The position numbers were made by a program, and so were the translations under genes. The notes below the pieces were generated by a model. The model was not told the DNA's origin, did no database searches, and saw nothing but the letters and a program-made list of their open reading frames with translations. From the NCBI GenBank assembly GCA_947044365.1, contig OX345636.1, forward strand, positions 37,163,212 to 37,227,211: a stretch of DNA of 64,000 bases, given 5' to 3'. Source of the stretch: Petrosia ficiformis. Taxonomy: Eukaryota > Porifera > Demospongiae > Haplosclerida > Petrosiidae. Positions 1 to 10,098 of the stretch are shown piece after piece; positions within the stretch are counted from its first letter, which is position 1, and every line of letters begins with the position of its first letter.

Positions 1-277
1 AGGGTTACAATACCTAACTAAGTTTTAAATATTATATACACATTTAAAAAAGTCGTGCCTGAATATCTTGGTCATATTATCTTATCATAATAACACTATA
101 CTTTCCCTCCTGAAACACCCTTTCATTTGGATATAATTATAATGTAATTTCAGGGGTAATCAATTATTTATCTTGTTAAGTTATTATGTTTTTTTTTGTT
201 TTAGTTTGCTGTTGATAATGTATGTATTATTAGACCTTTTTATTTTTATTTTTCTGTGTAATTACAATTTTCTGTAG

Positions 278-424
278 CCTTGGTATGAATTATTCATTCC
301 CAAGAGACTAGAGTTAGACCTCCTAGGAGAGGGTAATGAAGAAGAGAAAGATGAGAATGTATTTTCTGATACAAAACTTGAATTTAAAAAATTACCGCAG
401 AAAGTTAGTAAAACAGTCAAATGA
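278..424 (+). CDS. TPGS2: TPGS2-like last coding exon, copy A (gene enters from left of window)
   Basis: Final exon of a tubulin polyglutamylase complex subunit 2-like gene whose upstream exons lie outside the window. The acceptor is ttttctgtag at 268-277. The exon starts in phase 0 (PWYELFIPKRLELDLLG...), is acidic in the middle (GEGNEEEKDEN), and ends LPQKVSKTVK then TGA. It matches the last exon of the complete gene (54252-54398) base for base except for two third-position changes, TTT/TTC and CCG/CCA, both silent. That suggests both copies have been under protein-level constraint, though two sites are few. TPGS2 belongs to the complex that adds glutamate chains to tubulin tails. Whether the rest of copy A is intact cannot be seen. 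Confidence 0.8.
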   Translation, partial: PWYELFIPKRLELDLLGEGNEEEKDENVFSDTKLEFKKLPQKVSKTVK

Positions 425-1189
425 TATACACAAATTCATATTGCATTTATAAGCTAATGAATTTAATAATTCATCATTTGTCTTTCAATTGCTTTATGTA
501 CTCAATTTTAGGTACATGTATATAAAGTAAAATATGGCATAATTGTAAAATGCTACTAATGTACATGTGCATTTCATTTTCAAGCAATAAAAAACATTAA
601 GATGGTAAGCAACCATCTGTAAAAAGTAATACTTAATACATCTGGAACTTCACCAAGGTGTGCAGTAAAAAAACTCTCGTTCTCTTCTACCTATGAAATT
701 TCTTCAACATTCTATATTCCAATCATACTAATACAACATACAAAAGTGGGGTGTGGAGCCTTTTCCAGGGAAAAAAGTCTAGCCGATAAATTACAAGCAA
801 ATAAATGCAACTTGTACTCCCAAAAAAGTGACAAATCAAACATCGCTATAACAACATTAGGACTTCAATCGAGAAACCACTGTCTTAGCAAATTCCACCC
901 CAAATTCCATTGATGCATATCTCAAGTCTTCTTTTCTACTTTGCCATTGACAAGACGAATATACCTCCCTCATTGTGATCTACAATAAATAATTATATAT
1001 AATAATAACTTACTATCATAAATTAGTCATCTCACTATAGCATTTATCCCATACTGATATATACACTCTAACTTGTTTAAGAATATGCACTATTACTGCA
1101 TTCACGTTAAGTCGATACGATGTGCATAAGATTTGTGTTACTTGAAGTTTATTGATGCTTGTACCAAATCTTCCTTCTCTATATATAGC
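425..1189 (+). other. 3' flank of TPGS2 copy A
   Basis: Non-coding. It parallels 54399-55075 with scattered substitutions and small indels. An AATAAA at about 585-590 could be the polyadenylation signal. No other gene is seen. Confidence 0.5.
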
Positions 1190-1450
1190 TTCGGATAGCT
1201 TCTGATGGTCCTTCAGGTATGGAAGAGTGAGGGTAGTAAGCCCTTCAGTTTCTGCTGGTGAAGTTGGATGTGGTCTTGGGAGACGACTAGAGTGAATGTA
1301 TCTCTCGGGGGTTAATCATTATCCTGAAGTGCTTTGGATACGTGGAGCTCTTCGATAGATTTTAATGATAGACAGGAGGACAATGATTCAGCTCTGGTAA
1401 ACAGTGTACAGACAACAGACTGTTTGTCTGACTGAGGATGAAGGTATATT
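1190..1450 (-). pseudogene. Penelope-like element remnant, copy A
   Basis: On the minus strand this matches the part of the Penelope-like ORF at 56945-57190 that reads TEGLTTLTFTYLKGPCEAI in copy B. It has extra small indels and no long frame. Upstream parts of the ORF, including the GIY-YIG segment of copy B, are missing here. The junction at about 1190 joins sequence that lies 1.9 kb apart in copy B, so either copy A had a deletion or copy B an insertion. Confidence 0.55.
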
Positions 1451-1504
1451 TTAAACACGACGAGATGCGGTGCTTGATTGATTGATGGAAACTTGTTGTA
1501 TAAT

Positions 1505-2996
1505 ATAATTATTTAAAATATTGTCAACACTAAAAACATTTTTAAAAGTGCGGTAGTGCAATGGTAATAAAAGAACTATAGCTCAATATAATATATAAGA
1601 CCTCTTATTTATTACAGTACTCAAATACACACACATACCATAGAAATGTTGATCATTTTTTGGGGTCGTCCAGTTAGTGAGGATGTTAAACATCTATTGA
1701 GTAAACAAAACAGAAGCTATCACAAAATCCATTCTGTTAAATATCAATGCCAAGATTTCTATTTTATTTAGTGGTACCCAAGAAACGTATTTAATGGCAG
1801 GAATTTTGGTTTATCACCCCGATAACAGATCTGGTGTTCACATACTCCATCTAGGGGGTCTGGGGCATACGCCCCCAGGGAAATTTTTATTTTTGACCTC
1901 TAAAGGCTATATGATTCAATCTGGGAGTAAATTTACACTTTGGTATAATCTTATGACCAAAAAAAAACCTTTTTATGTGCGCATAAATTCCATCAAAATT
2001 GTACAAAAAAAATAGAATCACAGAGTTCTGTGTTATATAATTTTTAACATTACATTAAAATTTAATTTAAAACAAACTCTCCATACAATGATAGCCTTGA
2101 TCAGTTCTTGGCCCTTTTACTGTAGAGAAGACAAATAATTCCAGTGTCATTGGCCGGTGTCACAGCAAATCCAATCCCCATGAAAATTCGATCTCTTTGG
2201 CGAGGATACTGCAATTTCGATCGACGTTAGCATTTTCAATCTGGTTAGTGTCAGCTGAATAATTGATTAGCAAAGGAATACATATATATAGTATAGGTGA
2301 AATAATATTCAAGAATGCTATAGAACCTCCAGGTAACATGAAACAGATTTGTAGATAATGCATGCACTATGAGTATAGCAAATAATTATATTATACTATA
2401 AACATGACGATATGATAATGAATCAATGATCATTATGTGTTTATACAGCATAATAAGTAGATAATTATAATTATACACACACTATTTAACATCATTGAAA
2501 ATATTATAGTTAACTGCTACTACAACATCATTGAAAATATTAGTTAACTGTTACTAAAACAGCATTGAAATTTAGTTAACTATAGCTAAAAGAACATCTC
2601 AAAAATGAAACTAAGACAACAATAATTCACACAAGAATCTATGCATGTGAAACCATTCAGTCTTTACATTCACAGCACTCAATCCAGCTTCATCCTGCAT
2701 GGTAGCTCTGGCATACAATAGACATGAATCTTTTCCTATATGCTTTCCCTTGTAAAGTAGCCCATCTGGTTTTCATGACTGAGAATATGGTTATGAAGCC
2801 TTGCTCGAAGCATTTGAGCGGCAGGTATGCCCTCACAGCATTCAGTCCAAAAGCTAAACATTTAAGAGAGCTGTTGATAATTGATATAATATATATTGAC
2901 GTTAACTGTGGCATATGCAATTGTAAAAAGGCAACAGTCGTAACCTCCTGACTGTCTTTGAATATCAATGTACTTCATATTTAGTGGAATGGCTGT
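1505..2996. other. Non-coding flank, no gene seen
   Basis: AT-rich DNA largely parallel to 57500-58905 of copy B. It contains TA-rich simple sequence and short repeats of the motif acatcattgaaaatattatagttaac (positions 2480-2600). The short open frames at 1794-2015 and 2690-2968 are not conserved in copy B and show no protein features. Confidence 0.5.
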
Positions 2997-4070
2997 TTTT
3001 ATGGCCCGTAGGGCCATCCCTATAATTGCTTTCCACAGGATTTAACCCTTAGAGGACTGAGCCTGTTTTTCAAAATTCTTCCCATTTCTAACACTGGCGA
3101 CTCTATTGCATATAATGTGGCCACCGTTCACTTTCTCTACCCCAAACTTGGCTCCTTTTCCGACACGGAGTACCACTTCCACCAACTTGCTTACCGGGAC
3201 TCGAAAGTCCCCAAGCACATCGTAGGATCAAATGAAATGCAGTGCTCTCCCTCTTTTGACTGGAACTGGGGCTAACAAAATGATCCCACTGCATGTTGGC
3301 ACCAGCTACACCCACGATTTCAGGTTTCAGAGCAAGGAAAATGCCTCAGGTACCCACCAGAGTGCGTGGGCGGGGTCAAAAAATGCGAAATTCGTCAGCA
3401 GGGAGGTGGCTGCGCCCCCTTCGAACCCCCGCATTAACGGGGGGACACCCCCCTTTAAAATTCCCCCCATGATTGTTATTTAGGCCAAAGGGTGGCCGAA
3501 AAACCATGAACTTTTTTAGCCACGTTCAGCAGCTTGTGCCTGACGCCAATTACAACCATTTGGACAGCTTCGCGTAGCTAGAAACAGACGGCGAACCACG
3601 TAGGGGTGAAATCAGTCTTCTAAGGGTTAATGTATATATACATTATATATTATTCTTGTGTCACTTGCGCGACTATGCGTTGTATACGTAGTTAAGTAAG
3701 ATGCGTCATTTCCGTCATTCGTTTGAGCTACAGACCAGCCAGGAAGATTCAGAAAGTATGTAAAACTGCTAATAACTATTGTATATAGCAGAGAAACAGT
3801 ATAGATATTATGCAAGAATCTTTAACAAGTAAGTATGATATAAGTTGTTGAGTTTCAGACACGAGGAAGTCATCATTTAGAACCTTGAAGGAGTACTTCA
3901 GTCATTCATCAGACATCTGTGTATTTAGACTGCAATCAGGCTTACACTTACGTCGTCAGGCCCCAGGAGTACACAGAAAGGTAGAGACACTAGTGCCATC
4001 AGCAATGCTTAATACATAGTCATCACAAAGCAAATATAAGGATGTTTTTTTCTCTATATACACTTGTTTT
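2997..4070. mobile_element. Non-autonomous DNA element with 'gcccgtagggccatcccta' end, copy 1
   Basis: Insertion of about 1.08 kb present only in copy A of the segmental duplication; copy B runs straight through at 58905. The left end reads atggcccgtagggccatccc; the right end carries the inverse motif (aagcaa...aggatg) before a T-run. The same ends recur at about 31380 and 32440-32470. The interior includes a GC-richer stretch (3050-3620) and the block gcgttgtatacgtagttaag shared with 31478 and 53870. The open frames inside match no protein I recognise. Confidence 0.6.
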
Positions 4071-4274
4071 TTTTCCGGTTGTTTGCTAAAGGATCGGTTT
4101 TGCTACAAAGAGATAGAATATGCTAGTCTACGTGATCTGGGGCAGATCTAAACAGCTAGAATATTCGATCCCGGTGATTGAATCTGCTAGCGGACCCAGA
4201 TCAAAAATTGAAGGGATCAGATTTTCAGTAACACTGCCGTTTTGACGCCATGTTTCATTTAGAATTTAATTTAA

Positions 4275-4887
4275 GGTGGTACTAGGGAGTGGGCGGATGC
4301 GACTCCAATCAGTTTCAAAATAGAATATTATATAATATGACTCTAACCTGGTGTAATGGCAACCTTCATATCTTCTAATCACATTTATAGGGTCCTGGAA
4401 TTGATAAAACATATATAAAATGTCCATTTTTGTAATGGCAATAAGTACAGAACGGAGAAAGCCACGCCCACCAATCATGGCGTGCACCAAGTACAATGCA
4501 TTTAGAGAAAACAAATAGAGCCGTTTTCTGGAAATTCATTTTACTTTTATAGTTACAAGAGGCTGAAGAAAGCTGAATTCTGTAGCTTTTCACTGAAACC
4601 ATAAAATCTACCTTTCTAGGCACTATCAAACTCCGATCTTTCTCAGAGACCAACTACAGTTACCCGCCATTGTTTCCCACTCACCGCCCCCTCCACCACC
4701 CGTGGGGCGTGTTTAGGTTTGTTTCTCAAAATAAACTATCAGTCAAAACATTTAGGCCCAATAATTATACCCCAGGGTGGGTGTGGCTTCCAAAAAATAC
4801 AGAATGGAACCAGATGGTATGCAGCAAGAAGCTTGCAAGACTAGAAACTGATTGGAGTAGCATCCGCCCACGGAAAAGACTACAACC
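4275..4887. mobile_element. TTAA-flanked MITE with about 46-bp terminal inverted repeats
   Basis: The left end ggtggtactagggagtgggc is the inverse of the right end at 4846-4887; both arms share gggcggatgc and actccaatcagtttc. The element is flanked by TTAA on both sides (4271-4274 and 4888-4891). A TTAA target duplication is typical of piggyBac and Kolobok transposases. The element is 613 bp and encodes no transposase. The minus-strand open frames inside (4266-4514, 4375-4653) appear to be chance. It sits at the edge of the segmental duplication, where copies A and B stop matching. Confidence 0.75.
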
Positions 4888-5299
4888 TTAATATGTTAAC
4901 TTTCTTAATTAATGATACTGCTAAGTTTAACTGTTAAACGTTTATTATTGTCGATGATAATATTATTATTACTGTTTAACATCTAACATGATGATGACTA
5001 GTCTGGCGTAGCCACACCCTAGCACTTCGCATAGAGGAGGGAAGGTCTGGTATGGAGCGTTTGTGCAGTGCTCTAGTCTCACAAGCCAGACCCGTCCTTT
5101 TGAGCATAGCGCTATAGTATGTTCACAAAGAAATAGTAGCATCTATTTTTAGTAACACCATATATGGTAAAACATGATGCACAGCGATAAATAGGAAGAG
5201 TCTGGTATGGTTAGCGCACATAAGACTTGTGGAATGCTGAAACAAACAAATTATATGGGCGGGGTTTTTTCACAAGCAACTTTCTCAGCTTTATTACTC

Positions 5300-5990
5300 C
5301 CGAAATATATAACCTGAAGATTCTTACTTAAAGAAGAGTCATTTGGAAAGCCAGTGATGTCAAAATCATGCTTCATTAGATGCAGAAAGGCAATAAGGCG
5401 AGTGCTTGCATATTCAGTGGTAGGCTTAGACGTTTTCGGGTTTTATTTTTTTATTGAAATTCGGGGGGTAAAATTGGGTTAAATGGTGACAAGGTTTTTC
5501 GGGTGCTTTTTGTGTTGTTATTAAATTTAAATATAAGAATTCGGGTAATTTTTGGGTTAACATCAAATTAATTTTTCACAAATTTCACCATTAATTTATG
5601 TTCACACCCATAATTTTGAGCACATCGTCAGCTGAAATAGTGCTTCAGGAGTGTTTGTTAGGCTTTACTAAGTAGCGATTGAGTTAGAAAAGAGTGCTAG
5701 ACATCTATTCTTCGACAGGAGATGTTAAATTTTTAAACTAATTCGGGGAGAAAACGGGTTAAACCCGAAAAGAGTTTTACCCTTTGAGGGGTATTTCTAA
5801 GCCTACTCATTGGCAATCATGCAAAGCAAACGGTTTTTGCATATCGTGTTATACGTTAGTACAGCTGTGGTAACATGATTCCCACACACAAAATTGGACA
5901 CTACTCTAGTCTGCTTGTCCTTAAAATTAAGACTTGTGTACCAGAGAGGTGTTTCTCAACTAGACTAACGGGAGGCCATTTTCTTACTAC
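5300..5990. repeat. Dispersed repeat, family X copy 1
   Basis: Blocks aaagccagtgatgtcaaaat and catgcttcattagatgcaga (about 5350-5400) and cccacacacaaaattggaca (about 5880) recur, in shuffled order, at 11620-11690 and 12270-12370. An inverted version of the first block lies at 23820-23930. The stretch 5440-5800 is rich in the words ttcgggt and gggttaaa. No coding frame is supported. Confidence 0.55.
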
Positions 5991-6044
5991 GTCACGTAAC
6001 AAGAATGCATTTTAAATTAGCTGTAAATAATCGGTGAATTCATT

Positions 6045-6235
6045 AAGGGATACGCTACTTGTCTTTGAAAGCCACACCTTTCGCATTGAGGAGGCCTCGA
6101 GGCTAGCGCCTCAGTCTCCTTTGTGCGAAAGGTGTGGCTACACCAGACCATGTGCATGTGCGAGGTATTAAGGTGATCAAATTCAGGCTTCGGATCCGAC
6201 TTAAGGATCAATCATCAGGACGTGGATATATTAAA
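6045..6235 (-). repeat. Inverted copy of the Rac-like gene's 5' flank, interrupted by a hairpin MITE
   Basis: The reverse complement of 6157-6232 matches 9941-9998 (shared ttgatcc, gaagcctgaatttgat, accttaatacctcg), and the reverse complement of 6050-6068 matches 10043-10058 (tttcaaagacaagta). Between them, 6070-6138 is a hairpin with arms gccacacctttcgca and tgcgaaaggtgtggc, absent from the 9.9-kb copy. Homology stops before the Rac-like start codon, so no second exon 1 is present. Confidence 0.65.
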
Positions 6236-7239
6236 AAGATCCTAGTATTATGTCACTTAATCTGATTGTGATAAAGTGCAGTAGTAATATTAATAGTGAC
6301 TGAATTTTAGGATGTTTGGTAGTTTCTAAACTGAAGCTGGCAATCATTACTGGTTTCTATATTCTCATCATTCCAAACTTGATTATTTTGTAAACGTGAA
6401 ACTTTATACTCGATATTTACATTCAGTAATTGTATGTGTGTCTCAAAGTCCAGTCGTTCTTCACCAGACTATGATTAATATTCAGCAAACAAGAAGAGTT
6501 GAAAATGCATACAATTAAATGTAATTATTGAGTTCAGTCTACTCCGTTTGCTATTTTTTTTTACCTACTTTGACTGTAATATATATACATTATTTCACAA
6601 ACTAGCTAGAATAATTATTGCCATTGCATGTCTAGAAAAAGGGTATCCCGGTGTAGACCTATGGATGTTGATTTTAGAAAATAATTATGTTAAAGTAGAA
6701 AACTATGAGTGACATTTGATGAAGAGATCAAAATATAATGATGGAAGGCTTGAAGAAATATCAGATGGAGAGAAAGATAAACACAAATGATTCAATAGTG
6801 CTCACACACATACAATGGATAGATTCTTTAATTTTAAAGTGGTATTTAACTCGTGCATGACTTCACATACGTAATTAACAAATGCATTTCTGTACCACAA
6901 AGAATGTTCTGAAGTGTTGTAATTCTGAATATTTTAGTTATTTGTTGGGCTATCATACCATTTCATGACAGAAAAAGCTTGTTTGCTTTTAATACTCCAT
7001 CACAACATGGCATAACAATCCATCAAAGTAACAATTACTTCAATAAAAGAGCAGCTGATTTTAGAACCTCTAATTAACAGATGATTCCAGATAGAAGCTA
7101 GAAAATGTAATTTAAAACAACATTTTAAACTGACACTAGATAAATATTTGCAAGAGAAAAACTAACAGAGAACATAGAAAACAGGGGATGAATGCAACAT
7201 AAGAACTGGCAAAGACAATTAGCTGTGATTTAGAAATAC
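6236..7239. other. Intergenic, no gene seen
   Basis: AT-rich DNA with no supported frame or clear repeat, apart from the first faint matches to the downstream satellite (about 6490-6540, tacaattaaatgtaattatt). Confidence 0.4.
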
Positions 7240-9650
7240 CTTCCATATTCGATACAGTGAACAACAGGGGTTGAAGACATACACAATCAAATGAGTTGAC
7301 AAGAGCATCAAATTAGGATAAATCGATACTTAAGGAAATGTCAAAGATCCTTAAATGAAATTATGTCACACTGTATGATACTATGAAGACATGTAATTAT
7401 TGTAGCTAAATTTAATGTGTTGTTATTCAATACTGTTACCAGTCTATTATATATGTGAACAACAGGGCTTGGAGAGACACACAAATATTCAGTACAATGC
7501 ACCTTTAAACTGAAATCAACTTCTGCATGATTTGAACATAGAAACTAGCAAATATCCTTAGATTTATATCAATGATCTTTATTTTCCATCACTATTAAAT
7601 ACTATTACCAGTCTATTATACAGTGAGCAATTGGGCTTGGAGAGACACACAATTAAATGGAGTTATTGAGTATAATTCATCTTTAAAATGAATTCCAATT
7701 AGGAATGATTAGAACCTAGCTAGAAACTGGCAACGATCCTTAGCTTCATTACCAAAGATCCTTATCTTCTGTTGCTTTAAATACTGTAATCAGTGAGGTA
7801 CAGTGAACAATTGGGCTTGAAGAGACCCACAATTAAATGGAGTTATTCAGTATAATAATGAAATCCAATTAGGGATGATAAAAACATAGAAACTAGCAAA
7901 GATCCTTAGTTTCATTACCAAAGATCCTTATCTTCTGTTGCTTTAAATACTGTGATCAGTTAGGTACAGTGAACAATTGGTCTTGGAGAGACCCACAATT
8001 AAATGGAGTTATTCAGTATAATAATGAAATCCAATTAGGAATGATTAAAACATAGAAACTAGCAAAGATCCTTAGTTTCATTACCAAGGATCCTTATTTT
8101 TCATCACTATTAAATACTATTACCAGTCTATTATACAGTGAACAATTGGGCTTAGAGAGACACACAATAAATGGAGTTATTCAGTATAATGCACCTTTAA
8201 AATGAAATCCCATTAGGGATGATTAAAACATAGAAACTAGCAAAGATCCTTAGCTTCATTACTAACAATCTTTATCTTCCATCACTATTAAATACTAATA
8301 CCAGTCTATTATGCAGTGAACAATTGGGCTTGGAGAGACACACAATAAATGGAGTTATTCAGTATAATGCACCTTTAAAATGAAATCCCATTAGGGATGA
8401 TTAAAACATAGAAACTAGCAAAGATCCTTAGCTTCATTACTAAAGATACTTATTTTCCATCACTATTAAATACTATTACCAGTCTATTATACAGTGAACA
8501 GTTGGGCTTGGAGAGACACATATAAGTTGTAATTATTTAGTATAATTCACCATTAATATGAAATATAATTAGGGATGATGAAAACATAGAAACTAGCAAA
8601 GATCCTTAGCTTCATTACCAAAATCCTTATCTTCCGTCACTATTACATACTGTCACCAGTCAAAAATGCAGTGAACAATAGGGGTTGGAGACACATAAAA
8701 TGAAATAAAGTTATTCAGTATAATTCACCTTTAAAATGAAATCCAAATTAGGGATGATTAGAACATAAAAACTAGCAAGTTAGGGATCATTGGATCATAG
8801 AAATTAGTAAGGATCCTTAGCTTCATTACTTAAACTACCAAATATCCTTACTTGTCTGTCATTATTAAACACTGTCACCAGTCCATTATACATGTTACCA
8901 ACAAGGCTAATGAAGTCATGGTTGATTGAAATATGGAAAATTATCAAAGATCCTTAGCTTACACCAGTCTATTATATATACATGTGAACAACAAACATTA
9001 AATGTGACTATTCTGTATAATGCACACTTAAAAGCTAATGAAGTTATGGATGATTGGAATATAGAAATGATCAAAGATCCTCGTTACTTAAACTAACTAC
9101 CAAAGATCCTTAATTTCTGTTTTTTTTTTATTTTATGGTGAAAAAAAAGGGGTTGAAAACACATGCAATTAAATGTAATTATTGAGTATCACATACCAAA
9201 CTCACATTAAGAATGATTGGAATATAGAAACTAGTAAAGATCCTTAGGTTCATTACTAAAAATCCTTACGTGCTGTCACTATTAAATACTGTCACCAGTC
9301 AAAGATACAGTGAACATTAGGGGTTGGAGACACATACAATTAAATAGAGTTATTCAGTATAATTCACCTTTAGAATGAAATCCATTTAGGGATGATTAAA
9401 ACATAAAAACTAACAAAGATCCTTGGCTTCATTATCAAAAATGCGTCGCTTTAAATACTGTGACCAGGTCGAGATACAGTGAACAACAGGGCGTGGAGAC
9501 ACATACAATTAAGTGGAGTTATTCAGTATATTGCACATTTAAAAGGAAATCCAGTTAGGGATCAATAGACATAGAAACTAGCAAAAGTCTGTTTAGTTTC
9601 ACTTTACGTTTAGTTTACAAATTAAAAGATCTGATCACTATAGATACTAA
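7240..9650. repeat. Tandem satellite array, about 13 units of 165-180 bp
   Basis: A unit containing acagtgaacaattgggcttg, gagacacacaattaaatgg, gttattcagtataat, aaaacatagaaactagcaaa and gatccttagcttcatta repeats head to tail. Anchors (gtgaacaa-like word) fall near 7255, 7450, 7621, 7800, 7967, 8138, 8316, 8494, 8671, 8985, 9150, 9309 and 9477. Spacings in the best-preserved part are 167-179 bp; divergence and indels grow toward both edges. The array is non-coding and ends about 450 bp before the Rac-like start codon. Confidence 0.9.
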
Positions 9651-9939
9651 TGTCTAATGTGCTAATGCATTACACAGCTTGATGATAACTACATTAAATA
9701 TTGAGTATAATGTACCTTTAAATCAGGGTAGAATCGTGTATAACAAAGCAGCAAATTAAAGTTTCTCAACTTAGAAACTACCATTATTCTTTCATTGTTA
9801 ATATTCCATGCAACTATTCTGCAACACAGTGAAGAACAAGAGATCAGTGAAGAGAAAAACGAGTGACACAACCGTTGAGGTACATCTGCTGCTTAGCTTA
9901 ACAATTAAACTAGTGGTTGTGGCTGGGACGAGCTGTAAT

Positions 9940-10098
9940 ATATCACGTCCCAATGATTGATCCGAAGTCTGAATTTGATAACCTTAATACCTCGAATGTT
10001 TCCATTTGTCCACGCCCCCTTAAGGGACGTACACTACCTGTTTTCAAAGACAAGTATAGCTACAAGGTAATAGACAAGCTTCATATTTCGACATAGTA
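9940..10098 (+). promoter_or_regulatory. Putative 5' flank or promoter of the Rac-like gene
   Basis: About 160 bp before the start codon, part of which is repeated in inverse orientation at 6045-6235. No TATA box at the expected distance is visible. A local GC-richer patch (cacgcccccttaagggacgt, near 10010-10030) contains a small palindrome. The promoter role is inferred from position only. Confidence 0.35.

Larger units (their letters stand above)
71..4270. repeat. Segmental duplication, copy A (direct repeat of 54051-59100)
   Basis: From tcatattatcttatcataat at about 71, the window repeats 54051 onward in the same orientation: intron end, last TPGS2 exon, 3' flank, a Penelope-like remnant, and unique flank up to the catgtttcatttagaa block near 4250 (59090 in copy B). 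Matching blocks are 71-1190 with 54051-55075, 1190-1450 with 56945-57200, 1505-1790 with 57500-57790, 2490-2996 with 58470-58905, and 4070-4260 with 58910-59100. Copy A lacks about 1.9 kb present in copy B (55080-56940) and carries an extra insertion of about 1.08 kb (2997-4070). Confidence 0.85.

Noticed and set aside
3103..3483. GC-richer open frames on both strands
   Set aside because: They lie inside a repeat that is absent from the paired copy at 58.9 kb, and match no protein I recognise.
4266..4891. Several 70-90 codon frames
   Set aside because: Explained by the TTAA-flanked MITE; terminal repeats overlap the frames.
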